This document shows positions 45,625-53,989 of a DNA stretch of 64,000 nt, piece after piece. The translations under genes and the position numbers were made by a program. Positions within the stretch are counted from its first letter, which is position 1, and the number at the start of each line of letters is the position of its first letter. Below the pieces are notes generated by a model, which was given only the letters and a program-made list of their open reading frames with translations, was not told where the DNA came from and made no database searches. The stretch comes from Lysobacterales bacterium (GTDB lineage: Bacteria > Pseudomonadota > Gammaproteobacteria > Xanthomonadales > SZUA-5), in NCBI GenBank assembly GCA_022844165.1, contig JALHMH010000005.1:1-64000 (forward strand), read 5' to 3'.

Positions 45625-45656
45625 ACACTGGCCCGATTCCGTTCAAAACCAATGCT

Positions 45657-47666
45657 CTACTGACTGGCCGCTGTCGCCCAATGCAAATCGACGGTCAAGG
45701 CATCGTTCCGCGCCACAATCGCAAAACTGCCGTCGCGAGACACTGTGATTCCTCGCGTGAGCGTATTTGACGTCGGCCATGGCGTGGGCGCCTTGTGATC
45801 GCCATCGACACGCACCACATGACCTGTCTTGCTCTCCACGGCGTACAAGGTTGACCCGACGACAATCCAGTGTTCGGCTCTGGTTTGATCCAACGTCAGA
45901 TCGATCGTGACACAGTCTGCGCGACAGCGTTGAATAGTTGTACCACGCCGTACGTAAATCGCGTCGTCCCCCACGGCGTACTGATCGACACGCATGGCGC
46001 CGATCTCTTCCGTGCCAGCGGCATCGTGTCGGAACAATCGCTGTGACTCGCCTTCGCCGAGCAGATAGTAGATTCGACCAGCGCGATCGCCGCGCGCGTC
46101 GTGCGCGCCGAACGGCAACCCAACGGGCTCGGCGCGATCAGCGCCTAGCGTGTAGCGGACGATGTCGGTTGTCACACCGCGATAGCGGGTCAGCAGCAGC
46201 CTGCGCTCGTCGACAAATGCAGGATGTGCCCAGCGTTCCCCTTCAGGTGCGGGCAGACGCCGCTCCGACCCGCTCGACAAATCCAGTTGATAGAGCGAGT
46301 CGAAGCCGTCCCGATTGCTCTGATAAATCACCGAACGATCATCCGGCGCGAGCTGCGGATAGGCATCGTAACGCGTCGATAGCGTCAGCTGTTTCGATGT
46401 GCCGTCGGCCCGATGCAGCCACAAATTCGCGTCATATTGAGCCATCTCGAAGACGATGGTCCCTGCGACCGTATCTGGATAACGCGCCCCGCGGGCACCG
46501 AGCAACGTCGTCTCGCCGGTTTGTGGATCGAAACTCACCAGGGCACGAAATCCAAGGACATCGCTCGCCAGAATCAGCGCCGGCGATTTCCCGGCCGCAT
46601 AACCGTAGAGCAGGCTTGGCGGCAATCCTGGAACTAATTCGGCTCGACCGTCGATCCATCGGAACAACGACTGCGCATCGTCCCTGGCACGGGAAAAGTA
46701 CAAAGTTCCGTGCAGGCGCCTGGGATCGACATCGAAACCCGCACCATCCGGTGGCATCGTGAGTTGTTCTATGGCACCTGTCGCAATATCGAGACGCGCC
46801 AGCCCTCGGTCGACGGCAGTGAACAGCACATCACCGCCATCGATGTCCGGGCAACTGCGCACTGCAGCGCATTCCGCAAGGCCACTCGCCTGTTCACTGC
46901 GCAGCGACTGGCGCATCAATGTACAACGACCAGCGGCCCGCCGAACGAACACGATGTCGTTACCCAGCCATGTGGGGCAGTTATCCCAGGCACTGCCATC
47001 CGTCAGCAGCCGGCGCTCGGCGGTGGACAAGGTCTGCACCACGATTCGCGAGCCCGGCTGGGCGGACTCGGCATATGCGACTTGAGTTGCATCGGGCGAC
47101 AGCCGCGGCGAGACCTCAAGGCCAGCTGCGCTGGTCAGCGGCTGTGCGCGGAGCAACATAGCCGCATTCAGACCCGGCGCGTCCGTCACTCCCTGCAGTG
47201 CAAGGTGGCGCCAGAAAAACGAAAGGGAAATAGCAAGCAGCGCGAGTGCGAGAAGACGCAGCCCCCAGCGCGAGCGCACAGCAGAATCGGCGCGCAACAC
47301 CTCCACGGGCTCAACCCCGGTCATTGAAACCGACGTTTCCACGGGCAACGGCCTGACCGGTGCAATCAGCCGGTAACCGAGTTTTGGAATGGTGGCGATG
47401 TACGTCGGCTCGCGAGGATCGTCGCCCAACGCCTGGCGCAAGTCCGCAATTGACCGCGACAGAACCTCATCGTTGACCACGCGCCGCTGCCATGCCGCTT
47501 CCAGCAGTTGCTCCCGTGTGACCGTCTCCCCCGGCGTATCGGCTAACCGCAGCAGCAGTTGCACCAGACGCGGCGGCAATCGAATGGCGGTTCCATTGCG
47601 ATGCAGCTCGTGGCGATCTGCCCAGAGTTGTGCTTGCCCAATGATCAGGCGACGAGTTGGAGTCAT
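45657..47666 (-). CDS. CadC/ToxR-like membrane regulator with periplasmic TolB-like propeller
   Basis: A 669-residue one-component regulator. The N-terminus is an OmpR-type winged-helix DNA-binding domain (about 1-100, 'LLLRLADTPGETVTREQLLEAAW', 'SIADLRQALGDD', 'IPKLGYRLIAPV'). One TM helix lies near 130-155 ('LRLLALALLAISLSFFW'), and the periplasmic part is a WD40/TolB-type beta-propeller ('SPRLSPDATQVAYAES', 'YPQLAPDDRSVIYQSNRDGFDSLYQLDL'). Such proteins sense envelope signals and act on nearby promoters. It is divergent from the secreted propeller gene at 47811 (145 bases apart), a natural candidate target. The ATG at 47666 lacks a clear ribosome binding site. Confidence 0.88.
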   Translation of the reverse strand: MTPTRRLIIGQAQLWADRHELHRNGTAIRLPPRLVQLLLRLADTPGETVTREQLLEAAWQRRVVNDEVLSRSIADLRQALGDDPREPTYIATIPKLGYRLIAPVRPLPVETSVSMTGVEPVEVLRADSAVRSRWGLRLLALALLAISLSFFWRHLALQGVTDAPGLNAAMLLRAQPLTSAAGLEVSPRLSPDATQVAYAESAQPGSRIVVQTLSTAERRLLTDGSAWDNCPTWLGNDIVFVRRAAGRCTLMRQSLRSEQASGLAECAAVRSCPDIDGGDVLFTAVDRGLARLDIATGAIEQLTMPPDGAGFDVDPRRLHGTLYFSRARDDAQSLFRWIDGRAELVPGLPPSLLYGYAAGKSPALILASDVLGFRALVSFDPQTGETTLLGARGARYPDTVAGTIVFEMAQYDANLWLHRADGTSKQLTLSTRYDAYPQLAPDDRSVIYQSNRDGFDSLYQLDLSSGSERRLPAPEGERWAHPAFVDERRLLLTRYRGVTTDIVRYTLGADRAEPVGLPFGAHDARGDRAGRIYYLLGEGESQRLFRHDAAGTEEIGAMRVDQYAVGDDAIYVRRGTTIQRCRADCVTIDLTLDQTRAEHWIVVGSTLYAVESKTGHVVRVDGDHKAPTPWPTSNTLTRGITVSRDGSFAIVARNDALTVDLHWATAASQ

Positions 47667-47810
47667 CTGATTAGCATAAGCAGCACGACGCAATAAATGG
47701 CGGAAAACCTCAGCGTTTCACACAAAAAGGAGGTTAAGTTCCGACGAACATCAGGTGCAAACACAGGCTGACGAGCACCATGAGTCTCCCCCAACCAGAA
47801 GGAGGCTGAC

Positions 47811-49115
47811 ATGCAACGTTCGATCTCTGCGATTGCCCTGCTCGCACTCGCGTCATCTGCAAATGCACAAACATGCAACCATCGGCTGCTGGTCAGCGGC
47901 TATTTCAGTTCCGTACATGTGTACGATGCCTGCACTGGCGCCTACGAGCGGTTGCTTGACGATCAGAACCGGATTCGCGGCCCACAAGCCACGCGAATCG
48001 GGCCGGACGGGAAACTCTATGTCGTATCGGAAGAAACCGGGCAGATCCTGCGCTACAACGCCACGTCGCTCGCGTACGAAGGGGTGGCCGTCACGTTGCC
48101 GGCTAACTTTGGCGCCACCGGCATCGACTTTCGGAACGGCGAAATCTACATCGGCGGTTACAACTACGACGGTGTGCAGCGCTATCGGCTGAGTGATGGT
48201 ACGCTGGTTGGCGATGCCTTCCCGCGCAGTGCAGCGGGCTTGAATGGCCCCGACAACGGGTTGGTCTTTGGCCCCGACGGCCGTTTGTACGTACCTGGAT
48301 TCGACAGCGACTCCGTCGTTCGTTTCGACCCAATCACCAACACGGTCAACGTCTTCATCGCTGCACGCGCGGGAACTTTGGACGAAACGCGCGGGATCCT
48401 GTTCGAGCCTGGCGCCACCACTCTGCTGGTCGCCAGCGAACGCAACGGCAAGGTGCTGCGCTTTAACGCCGACGGCAGTTTCAACGGCGACTTCACCACG
48501 GGCCTTTCGCGGCCCACGGGTCTCGCTTACCATCCGGACGGCAGCGTGCTGGTCGCACATGTTGCCGGCGTGAGCAAACATGATCCAGCCACCGGCGCCT
48601 CGCGTGGGTTGTTCGCAGATGCCACTGCCGGCGGGGTTTCAGGCCCAACCTTCGTGACCGTGATTCCGAAGGCGGCGACTGTCGATACTGCGCAAGTCGG
48701 AACTCAGTACTGGATCAGTGGTTTGGGCAATGCAAGCGGGCGCAGTATCGTTGTCGATCAAATGGCCAGTGCGACCGGCGCGCGCTTCGGCGCAGCATTT
48801 AACCCCGCAGCGATCGCGCGCAAACGTTGGGGTTCGCTCCGCATTGATTTTACCAGCTGCACCGAAGGCCAATTTTCCTGGCAATCGAGCGGCGCCGACA
48901 GCGCCGGTTTCGGCGATGGCAACTACCGCATCATTCGTGCCGTAGAAAACGACGCCACGCAGCGCTGCCTGAGCGCTGGTTTCGCCAACGCAAACGACCT
49001 GTTATGGACCATTGGCACCTGGTTCGGTGGCGCATCGCGCGACGGCGAAGGCCTGATGATCGACAGAACCGCCGACGGTCGACCATTCGTCGCCTGGTTT
49101 ACGCATCGGCCGTGA
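47811..49115 (+). CDS. secreted NHL/SMP-30-like beta-propeller protein with rearranged C-terminal domain
   Basis: A 434-residue secreted protein with a signal peptide (MQRSISAIALLALASSANA). Residues about 25-280 form an NHL/SMP-30-like propeller with repeated 'GPDGKLYV', 'GLVFGPDGRLYVPG' and 'LAYHPDGSVLVA' blades. The C-terminal part has the second half of the 'GxW...GEG' domain ('YWISGLGNASGRS ... ARFGAAFNP...WGSLRIDFTSC') before its first half ('GTWFGGASRDGEGLMIDR...VAWFTHRP'), the reverse of the order in the protein at 24883. AGGAGG lies 5 bases before the ATG. The divergent CadC-like regulator may control it. Confidence 0.82.
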   Translation: MQRSISAIALLALASSANAQTCNHRLLVSGYFSSVHVYDACTGAYERLLDDQNRIRGPQATRIGPDGKLYVVSEETGQILRYNATSLAYEGVAVTLPANFGATGIDFRNGEIYIGGYNYDGVQRYRLSDGTLVGDAFPRSAAGLNGPDNGLVFGPDGRLYVPGFDSDSVVRFDPITNTVNVFIAARAGTLDETRGILFEPGATTLLVASERNGKVLRFNADGSFNGDFTTGLSRPTGLAYHPDGSVLVAHVAGVSKHDPATGASRGLFADATAGGVSGPTFVTVIPKAATVDTAQVGTQYWISGLGNASGRSIVVDQMASATGARFGAAFNPAAIARKRWGSLRIDFTSCTEGQFSWQSSGADSAGFGDGNYRIIRAVENDATQRCLSAGFANANDLLWTIGTWFGGASRDGEGLMIDRTADGRPFVAWFTHRP

Positions 49116-49213
49116 GTGAAGTGGCCCTGCGAATGCCTGGACGCCGCGGTGCTGTCGCTGCCGCGGTTCAGTCCTGACGTGTTACACGGTTCTCTTCGAA
49201 ATCGGACAGCACC

Positions 49214-49903
49214 GTGGGCGGATTTCAAACCAAGTTCGAATCGGTGCGCGTTGCGGGCGTCGACAATCTCACCATTCGCTCGCTGTTCGATCGCATGCAG
49301 TTTGCCGACGACGGTGGCGAAGCCGAGCGCCTGGGCATCTCGCCAGCGCAATGGCCGCTGTTTGGCCTGCTTTGGCCCTCTGCATTGCATCTTGCCGCAC
49401 GCATCGGACAGCGCCTGGTGACGGAGGAGCGAATTCTGGAACTCGGCTGCGGACTGGCCGTACCGAGCCTCGTCGCACATCGCCGCGGCGCCGACATCAC
49501 CGCCAGCGACCACCACCCGCAAACACTGCCATTTCTCACCGAGAACCTGCGGCTCAACCGACTCCCGCCGATGAAATACGTACATCGCGCCTGGAATCCC
49601 GCCACCGTCGATGCCGATGAAAAGTATGGGCTGGTCATGGCCAGCGACGTACTCTACGAGTGCGACCCAAACGGGATCCTCGCCGAGTGCATCTCTAATC
49701 GCACGAGACCCACAGGCGAAGTGTGGATCGTCGACCCCGACCGCGGCCATCGCCCGCGCTTTACCCGACATATGCGCGAACTCGGCTTCAACGTCCAGGA
49801 AACCCGCCTCACGGCCCCGGCCGGCGCGAACGACGCGTACAAAGGTCGGATGCTGAGCTACACGCGAGTCGGCGAACACTCCGCTACCGCGCAGTTGGAC
49901 TAA
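49214..49903 (+). CDS. class I SAM-dependent methyltransferase
   Basis: A 229-residue methyltransferase with the SAM-binding motif I 'ILELGCGLAVPSLVAHRRGA' near 73-92 and 'VMASDVLYE' (post-motif). The pattern resembles the METTL21/ nicotinamide N-methyltransferase-like group, whose members often methylate proteins, but the substrate here is unknown. The start is a GTG without a clear ribosome binding site. It follows the propeller gene by 98 bases. The 225 bases to the next (convergent) gene hold no visible gene. Confidence 0.82.
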   Translation: MGGFQTKFESVRVAGVDNLTIRSLFDRMQFADDGGEAERLGISPAQWPLFGLLWPSALHLAARIGQRLVTEERILELGCGLAVPSLVAHRRGADITASDHHPQTLPFLTENLRLNRLPPMKYVHRAWNPATVDADEKYGLVMASDVLYECDPNGILAECISNRTRPTGEVWIVDPDRGHRPRFTRHMRELGFNVQETRLTAPAGANDAYKGRMLSYTRVGEHSATAQLD

Positions 49904-50128
49904 CGTGATGGGGGGCGGGCGATGTCCGCGCCATCCATGGCGATGGCCCGCAGGCGCCCCACTCTATGGGCTCAAAAAAGCGCGCGCGGCGGGTTTGCTG
50001 GGAGTCTGGTGGGAACAGACAAAGGCATCGCGCTATTGCACGGCGCACAGACGGGCGTGCGCATCGCGTTGCGGGTTTGCTGGAAAGTCCGTTTCCAACA
50101 GCATGTGCGTCTAAGGAGCAGCGGCCTT

Positions 50129-52219
50129 CTACTCGAACCCATCGATGAGCAGTGGTTCACTGGTACAGACGCGCGAACGCTCTGGATCGATGTAGACATG
50201 GAATGCGGCGCCCGCAGGAATCGCCGCACCGTCGCCGCGCTCGATGGCCCATTGTCCGCGACCCTGTGTCGCAGAGTTGTAGCTCAACAGCAGATTGCTC
50301 GGTACGTACACGTTGTTCGGATTGTAAACGGCGGTGACGAAAGGATGTGCGCACTCGATGTTGTCCAACAAGGGGTGGCTGATGTTGAGTATCTGCACCG
50401 CAACGCCCAGTGGTTCGGTCCGAAACGCGTGGGTTCCTGCGGCAAACAACGGGTTGGGAATGAGCACATTGAATGCAGCGCCTTCGGGCATCGCAGGTGG
50501 GAGACCAGCCACGGGCGCTTGATTGAAAACGCGCCAGCGATTGACCGATGTGTCGAACCACACGCCGATCGAGGAGTTGTTGTAAACGCCACTACCAGCC
50601 TGTGCCGGATCCCACCGCTGTGTCACGATCGGCAGCGCGTTTGGCTGATTGTTGAGTTGCGTGTTGTCGAGCGTCGTCAGGTTGAAACCGGTGTTCGCCG
50701 CGACGGCGGTGTGCACGTACGAGGTTTGCGTATCGATGTTCAGCAACACGAAGTAGCGCCGCCCGGTGGGCATCGGCGCACTCGTGTTTTGGTTGAAGAT
50801 GTTCCACAGGTTGATGCCACCGCTAAACCAAACACCGGTATGGTTGGCCGCGCCGGCAGGTAAAGGTGTCACGCCATCGATCTCGCGACCGAAGTGGCTC
50901 AGCGTGAGATTGTCGTTCGGTAGCAGTCCGACGGGTGGCGTTGCGATGCGTGTGACATTGCTATTGACATTGGCCGCCAGGCTGTAGTGTTCGAAACTCT
51001 GATCGAAGCTGCGCTCGTGCGCACCGATATCCACGGTCCCGCCGACGCGCCCTGCCCGGCCATCGATATCGGGCAAGGGAACAGGAACAATGATCACGAT
51101 CACCGGCTGATCGCTATTGTTCCCGGCGTTGACTTGTGGTGCCCCACTGTCTCGCGCCTGGAAATCGAATGGGCCGCGAAACCTGGCGATCGCGTTCACA
51201 TCGTTCGCGCCTGCCACAGTATTGCAGTAGGGCGTTGGGCTCTGCGAGTACAAATTGAAATTGTGCGTGGTTGAGATACCCGCTGCCGAAAGGAACTCGA
51301 TTCCACAGTTGGTTGCGCGATGCACAATGTTGTTCGCAATGCGCCCGGCAACCGTGTTGCTCGCATCGCGCTGCAGGGCTACACCGGACAAATTGGCCCC
51401 AGAAAGCGTGTTATTGAGCACCGATGCGATCAATGGCGCCGCCGTTGCGCGGATGACCACACCGGTGTCGACATTGAAGATCGCATTGCGCGTCACACGC
51501 ACCGTTGCAGGCAACGTGCCACCACCGGTTCCCGATACGAAAACCCCTGCCGACAGGGTTCCGCCGATCGGCAGTTGCTGCAGCCGACCAATTCGGTTGC
51601 CGTTGATGTTAACGGCCCCGTCGTGCGCCGAAATCAAAGCGGCAACGCCGGATCCTCGCACCAGCATTTGATTGTTGCGTACATTGATCGCCGGTCGTGC
51701 CGCGCCCACACCGCCATCGAAGAACAGTGCCGCACCAGAGGGATTGCCTTGCGTAAGATAAGAGCGTTCAACAGTCACGGTGTACGTCGAGGCCGCACCA
51801 GCTGCCTCGCTGATTTGCACGGCCGAAAACGAGGTACCGCCGGGCTCCAGGCGCATGTTGTCGAGCCCGATCGATTGAGTTTGGGCGACGACGCCAGATC
51901 CAACCCGGACGAAAACCTGGCCACGCAGGCGCAGATTCGACAGTGATATGTTGATGTTGGCCCCGGTCGCCGTCAGGTCAATGCTCCGTCCATCGGCGAA
52001 TAGGGCTGCGGCCCCCCGTTTGGTCAGTGTCAGGCTCTTGTTGGAGATGATCAGCGATTCGTTGATTACCCCTTCGGTCGTGATCTGCACGGTATCGCCG
52101 GTTGCCGCGGCATTAATACAGGCCTGCAGCGTGGTCGAACAGATACCGCTGCCCGGCCAGTTCAATTCGGCCGCTACTGCGGAATGACTTACCAGGGCGA
52201 GCAGCAATAGGCGTCTCAT
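50129..52219 (-). CDS. secreted beta-helix protein with C-terminal repeated modules and 'DGFE' tail
   Basis: A 696-residue secreted protein with a short signal peptide (MRRLLLLALVSHSAVA). Residues about 20-410 form a right-handed beta-helix of the pectate-lyase-like type ('CINAAATGDTVQI', 'NNTLSGANLSGVALQRD', 'DIGAHERSF'). About three modules follow, sharing 'GVWF...W-iFNQ...MP-Ga-FnV' ('HTGVWFSGGINLWNIFNQ', 'SIGVWFDTSVNRWRVFNQ', 'RGQWAIERGDGAAIPAGAAF'), which I believe is the DUF7452-type repeat (not verified). It ends 'EPLLIDGFE'. No catalytic residues can be named; it is probably extracellular and carbohydrate- or surface-associated. Confidence 0.82.
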   Translation of the reverse strand: MRRLLLLALVSHSAVAAELNWPGSGICSTTLQACINAAATGDTVQITTEGVINESLIISNKSLTLTKRGAAALFADGRSIDLTATGANINISLSNLRLRGQVFVRVGSGVVAQTQSIGLDNMRLEPGGTSFSAVQISEAAGAASTYTVTVERSYLTQGNPSGAALFFDGGVGAARPAINVRNNQMLVRGSGVAALISAHDGAVNINGNRIGRLQQLPIGGTLSAGVFVSGTGGGTLPATVRVTRNAIFNVDTGVVIRATAAPLIASVLNNTLSGANLSGVALQRDASNTVAGRIANNIVHRATNCGIEFLSAAGISTTHNFNLYSQSPTPYCNTVAGANDVNAIARFRGPFDFQARDSGAPQVNAGNNSDQPVIVIIVPVPLPDIDGRAGRVGGTVDIGAHERSFDQSFEHYSLAANVNSNVTRIATPPVGLLPNDNLTLSHFGREIDGVTPLPAGAANHTGVWFSGGINLWNIFNQNTSAPMPTGRRYFVLLNIDTQTSYVHTAVAANTGFNLTTLDNTQLNNQPNALPIVTQRWDPAQAGSGVYNNSSIGVWFDTSVNRWRVFNQAPVAGLPPAMPEGAAFNVLIPNPLFAAGTHAFRTEPLGVAVQILNISHPLLDNIECAHPFVTAVYNPNNVYVPSNLLLSYNSATQGRGQWAIERGDGAAIPAGAAFHVYIDPERSRVCTSEPLLIDGFE

Positions 52220-52295
52220 GACCGTCGGTTCCTACTTCGATGGAATGTCCATCTATCCGCAGGAAAGTGGCAAAACCCGACAACGCCCTTCCAGA

Positions 52296-53210
52296 CTACC
52301 AAACCGAACCGTCAAGCCCACCCAATCCGTCGCCCACAATGCCACGGGAGGTGCGCAGCGTGCCGTCGCGGGCGACGCCAATCGCGATCAACCGACCGGC
52401 AGCGAACACCGCTACTGGGTCCGCCTGGACTTGTGTTGGCATCGCCTGCCCGTGCCGAAAGCGAATCGCAGCGGCATCGTCCAGATCGATTCTGGGCAGG
52501 TGCGCAACGCCGGATTCCATGGGCAACAGTAGCGAATCCAGCCGCTCGACGTCGGCTTTTTCGATCTCATCGAGTGTATGCATCGAGTGCGAAACGAACG
52601 GTGCAGCCCAGGTTCGCCGCAGTGTCGCGACATGCGCTCCGCAGCCCAGTGTTTGACCGATATCGTCGACCAGCGAGCGGACATACGTCCCGCTGGAGAC
52701 GTCGCAATCGAGCGTGATCAACGGCAGTTCGAGCACGACGATTTCCAACCGCGAAACTCTGATCGCGCGCGACGGCCTATCAACAATCTCGCCACGGCGC
52801 GCGAGCTCGTACAGGGGTCGACCATTGCGTTTGAGCGCCGAATACATGGGCGGCACCTGCATCTGCGCACCGCGGAAAGCTGTTAGCGTTTGTTCGACAT
52901 CGTCGCGTGTCAGCGCCGGTACCGGCAGCGATTCGACCGCGACGCCTTCGGCATCTAAAGTATCGGTGCGCACGCCGAGACGGACGGTGACTCGATAGCC
53001 CTTGTCGCCCCCGAGCATCAACCCCGCGAGTTTGGTCGCTTCGCCAAAGCAAATCGGCAACAATCCGCTGGCCAGAGGATCGAGTGCGCCTGTGTGCCCA
53101 GCCTTGTCTGCGCGATACACGCGGCGCACGCGTTGCAAAGCGGCGTTGGAGCCAGGCCCTGAGGGCTTATCGAGCAGCAGAATGCCGCTCACGCGGCGCG
53201 CGCCTCGCAT
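52296..53210 (-). CDS. truB: tRNA pseudouridine-55 synthase
   Basis: A 304-residue enzyme that makes pseudouridine at position 55 of the T loop of tRNA. The catalytic Asp lies in 'GHTGALDPLASGLLPICFG' near residue 45, with 'KGYRVTVRLGVRTDTLDAEG' and a C-terminal PUA-like domain. It follows rbfA immediately; ATG 53210 is preferred over the TTG at 53216 that opens the ORF. The usual rpsO and pnp do not follow; a beta-helix gene lies downstream. Confidence 0.95.
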   Translation of the reverse strand: MRGARRVSGILLLDKPSGPGSNAALQRVRRVYRADKAGHTGALDPLASGLLPICFGEATKLAGLMLGGDKGYRVTVRLGVRTDTLDAEGVAVESLPVPALTRDDVEQTLTAFRGAQMQVPPMYSALKRNGRPLYELARRGEIVDRPSRAIRVSRLEIVVLELPLITLDCDVSSGTYVRSLVDDIGQTLGCGAHVATLRRTWAAPFVSHSMHTLDEIEKADVERLDSLLLPMESGVAHLPRIDLDDAAAIRFRHGQAMPTQVQADPVAVFAAGRLIAIGVARDGTLRTSRGIVGDGLGGLDGSVW

Positions 53211-53216
53211 GGGCAA

Positions 53217-53567
53217 TCAGCTCTTCAAACTGTCGCGCAATAATTGGTCGATGCGATCGCCACGATCGACCGAATCGTCATAGTGGAAGCGTAGCTCCGG
53301 CATCATGCGCAGCGCTAGCTGTTTGGCCAATATCTGTCGGTAGCGTTTGGCTTCTTCTTTGAGTAACGCCAACGCCGCTTTCGACTCTTCGCTGCGCAGC
53401 GCCGTGACGAACACCTTTGCGACAGCTAAATCGCGACTGACCTCGACGTCCGAAACGCTGACCTCAGGCAGCAAGCCGCCACGCACATCTTCGTGAACCA
53501 GTACCGCCACTTCGCGGCGCAGCAAGGCGGCAATGCGATCAGTCCGAGCAAAGGTCGAGCGGGGCAT
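53217..53567 (-). CDS. rbfA: 30S ribosome-binding factor A
   Basis: A 116-residue KH-type protein for 16S rRNA maturation ('RTDRIAALLRREVAVLVHEDV', 'LAVAKVFVTAL', 'MMPELRFHYDDSVDRG'). It fits the family length and lies next to truB as usual. A UPF0016 gene separates it from infB. Confidence 0.95.
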   Translation of the reverse strand: MPRSTFARTDRIAALLRREVAVLVHEDVRGGLLPEVSVSDVEVSRDLAVAKVFVTALRSEESKAALALLKEEAKRYRQILAKQLALRMMPELRFHYDDSVDRGDRIDQLLRDSLKS

Positions 53568-53625
53568 GAGAGTTCCTGGACGAAAAGCAAAAAAAAAGTA
53601 TCGGAAACGGAACGGATTGTGCGCG

Positions 53626-53904
53626 TCAGCTCAGCGCTTTCCATAACGTCGCGGCACCGATCAGCAAGAAGCCGACGCCCGCAATGATGTGCAGCACTTT
53701 TGGGCTGATCACGTTGGACAACAGATGCCCGGCCAGAACGCCTATCGCACTCGACAACACCAACGCCAGCGAAGCACCCAGAAAAACAGTCCACTTGCTG
53801 ACCTGCTTGTCTGCCGCGAACAACATCGTCGACAGCTGCGTTTTGTCGCCCAATTCGGCGATAAAGACCGTCAAAAAGACAGTAAGGAGAAGCTTAAGAT
53901 CCAT
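53626..53904 (-). CDS. UPF0016/GDT1-family half-transporter
   Basis: A 92-residue membrane protein with three hydrophobic segments and the family motif 'AELGDKT' (E-x-G-D-K-T). Full UPF0016/GDT1 proteins (about 190 residues) have two such halves and move Mn2+ or Ca2+ against H+; single-half forms probably work as dimers. The ATG at 53904 is chosen over the ORF start at 53949. It sits between infB and rbfA, an unusual insertion into the translation operon; whether it is co-transcribed is unknown. Confidence 0.88.
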   Translation of the reverse strand: MDLKLLLTVFLTVFIAELGDKTQLSTMLFAADKQVSKWTVFLGASLALVLSSAIGVLAGHLLSNVISPKVLHIIAGVGFLLIGAATLWKALS

Positions 53905-53989
53905 GCTCTGGTACTCGCATTTCAACAAGGAAAGCGGGCGTGACACCAACCGCTCCGGGTTGGTGCCGCGTCACATCGTACCTGCTCGC

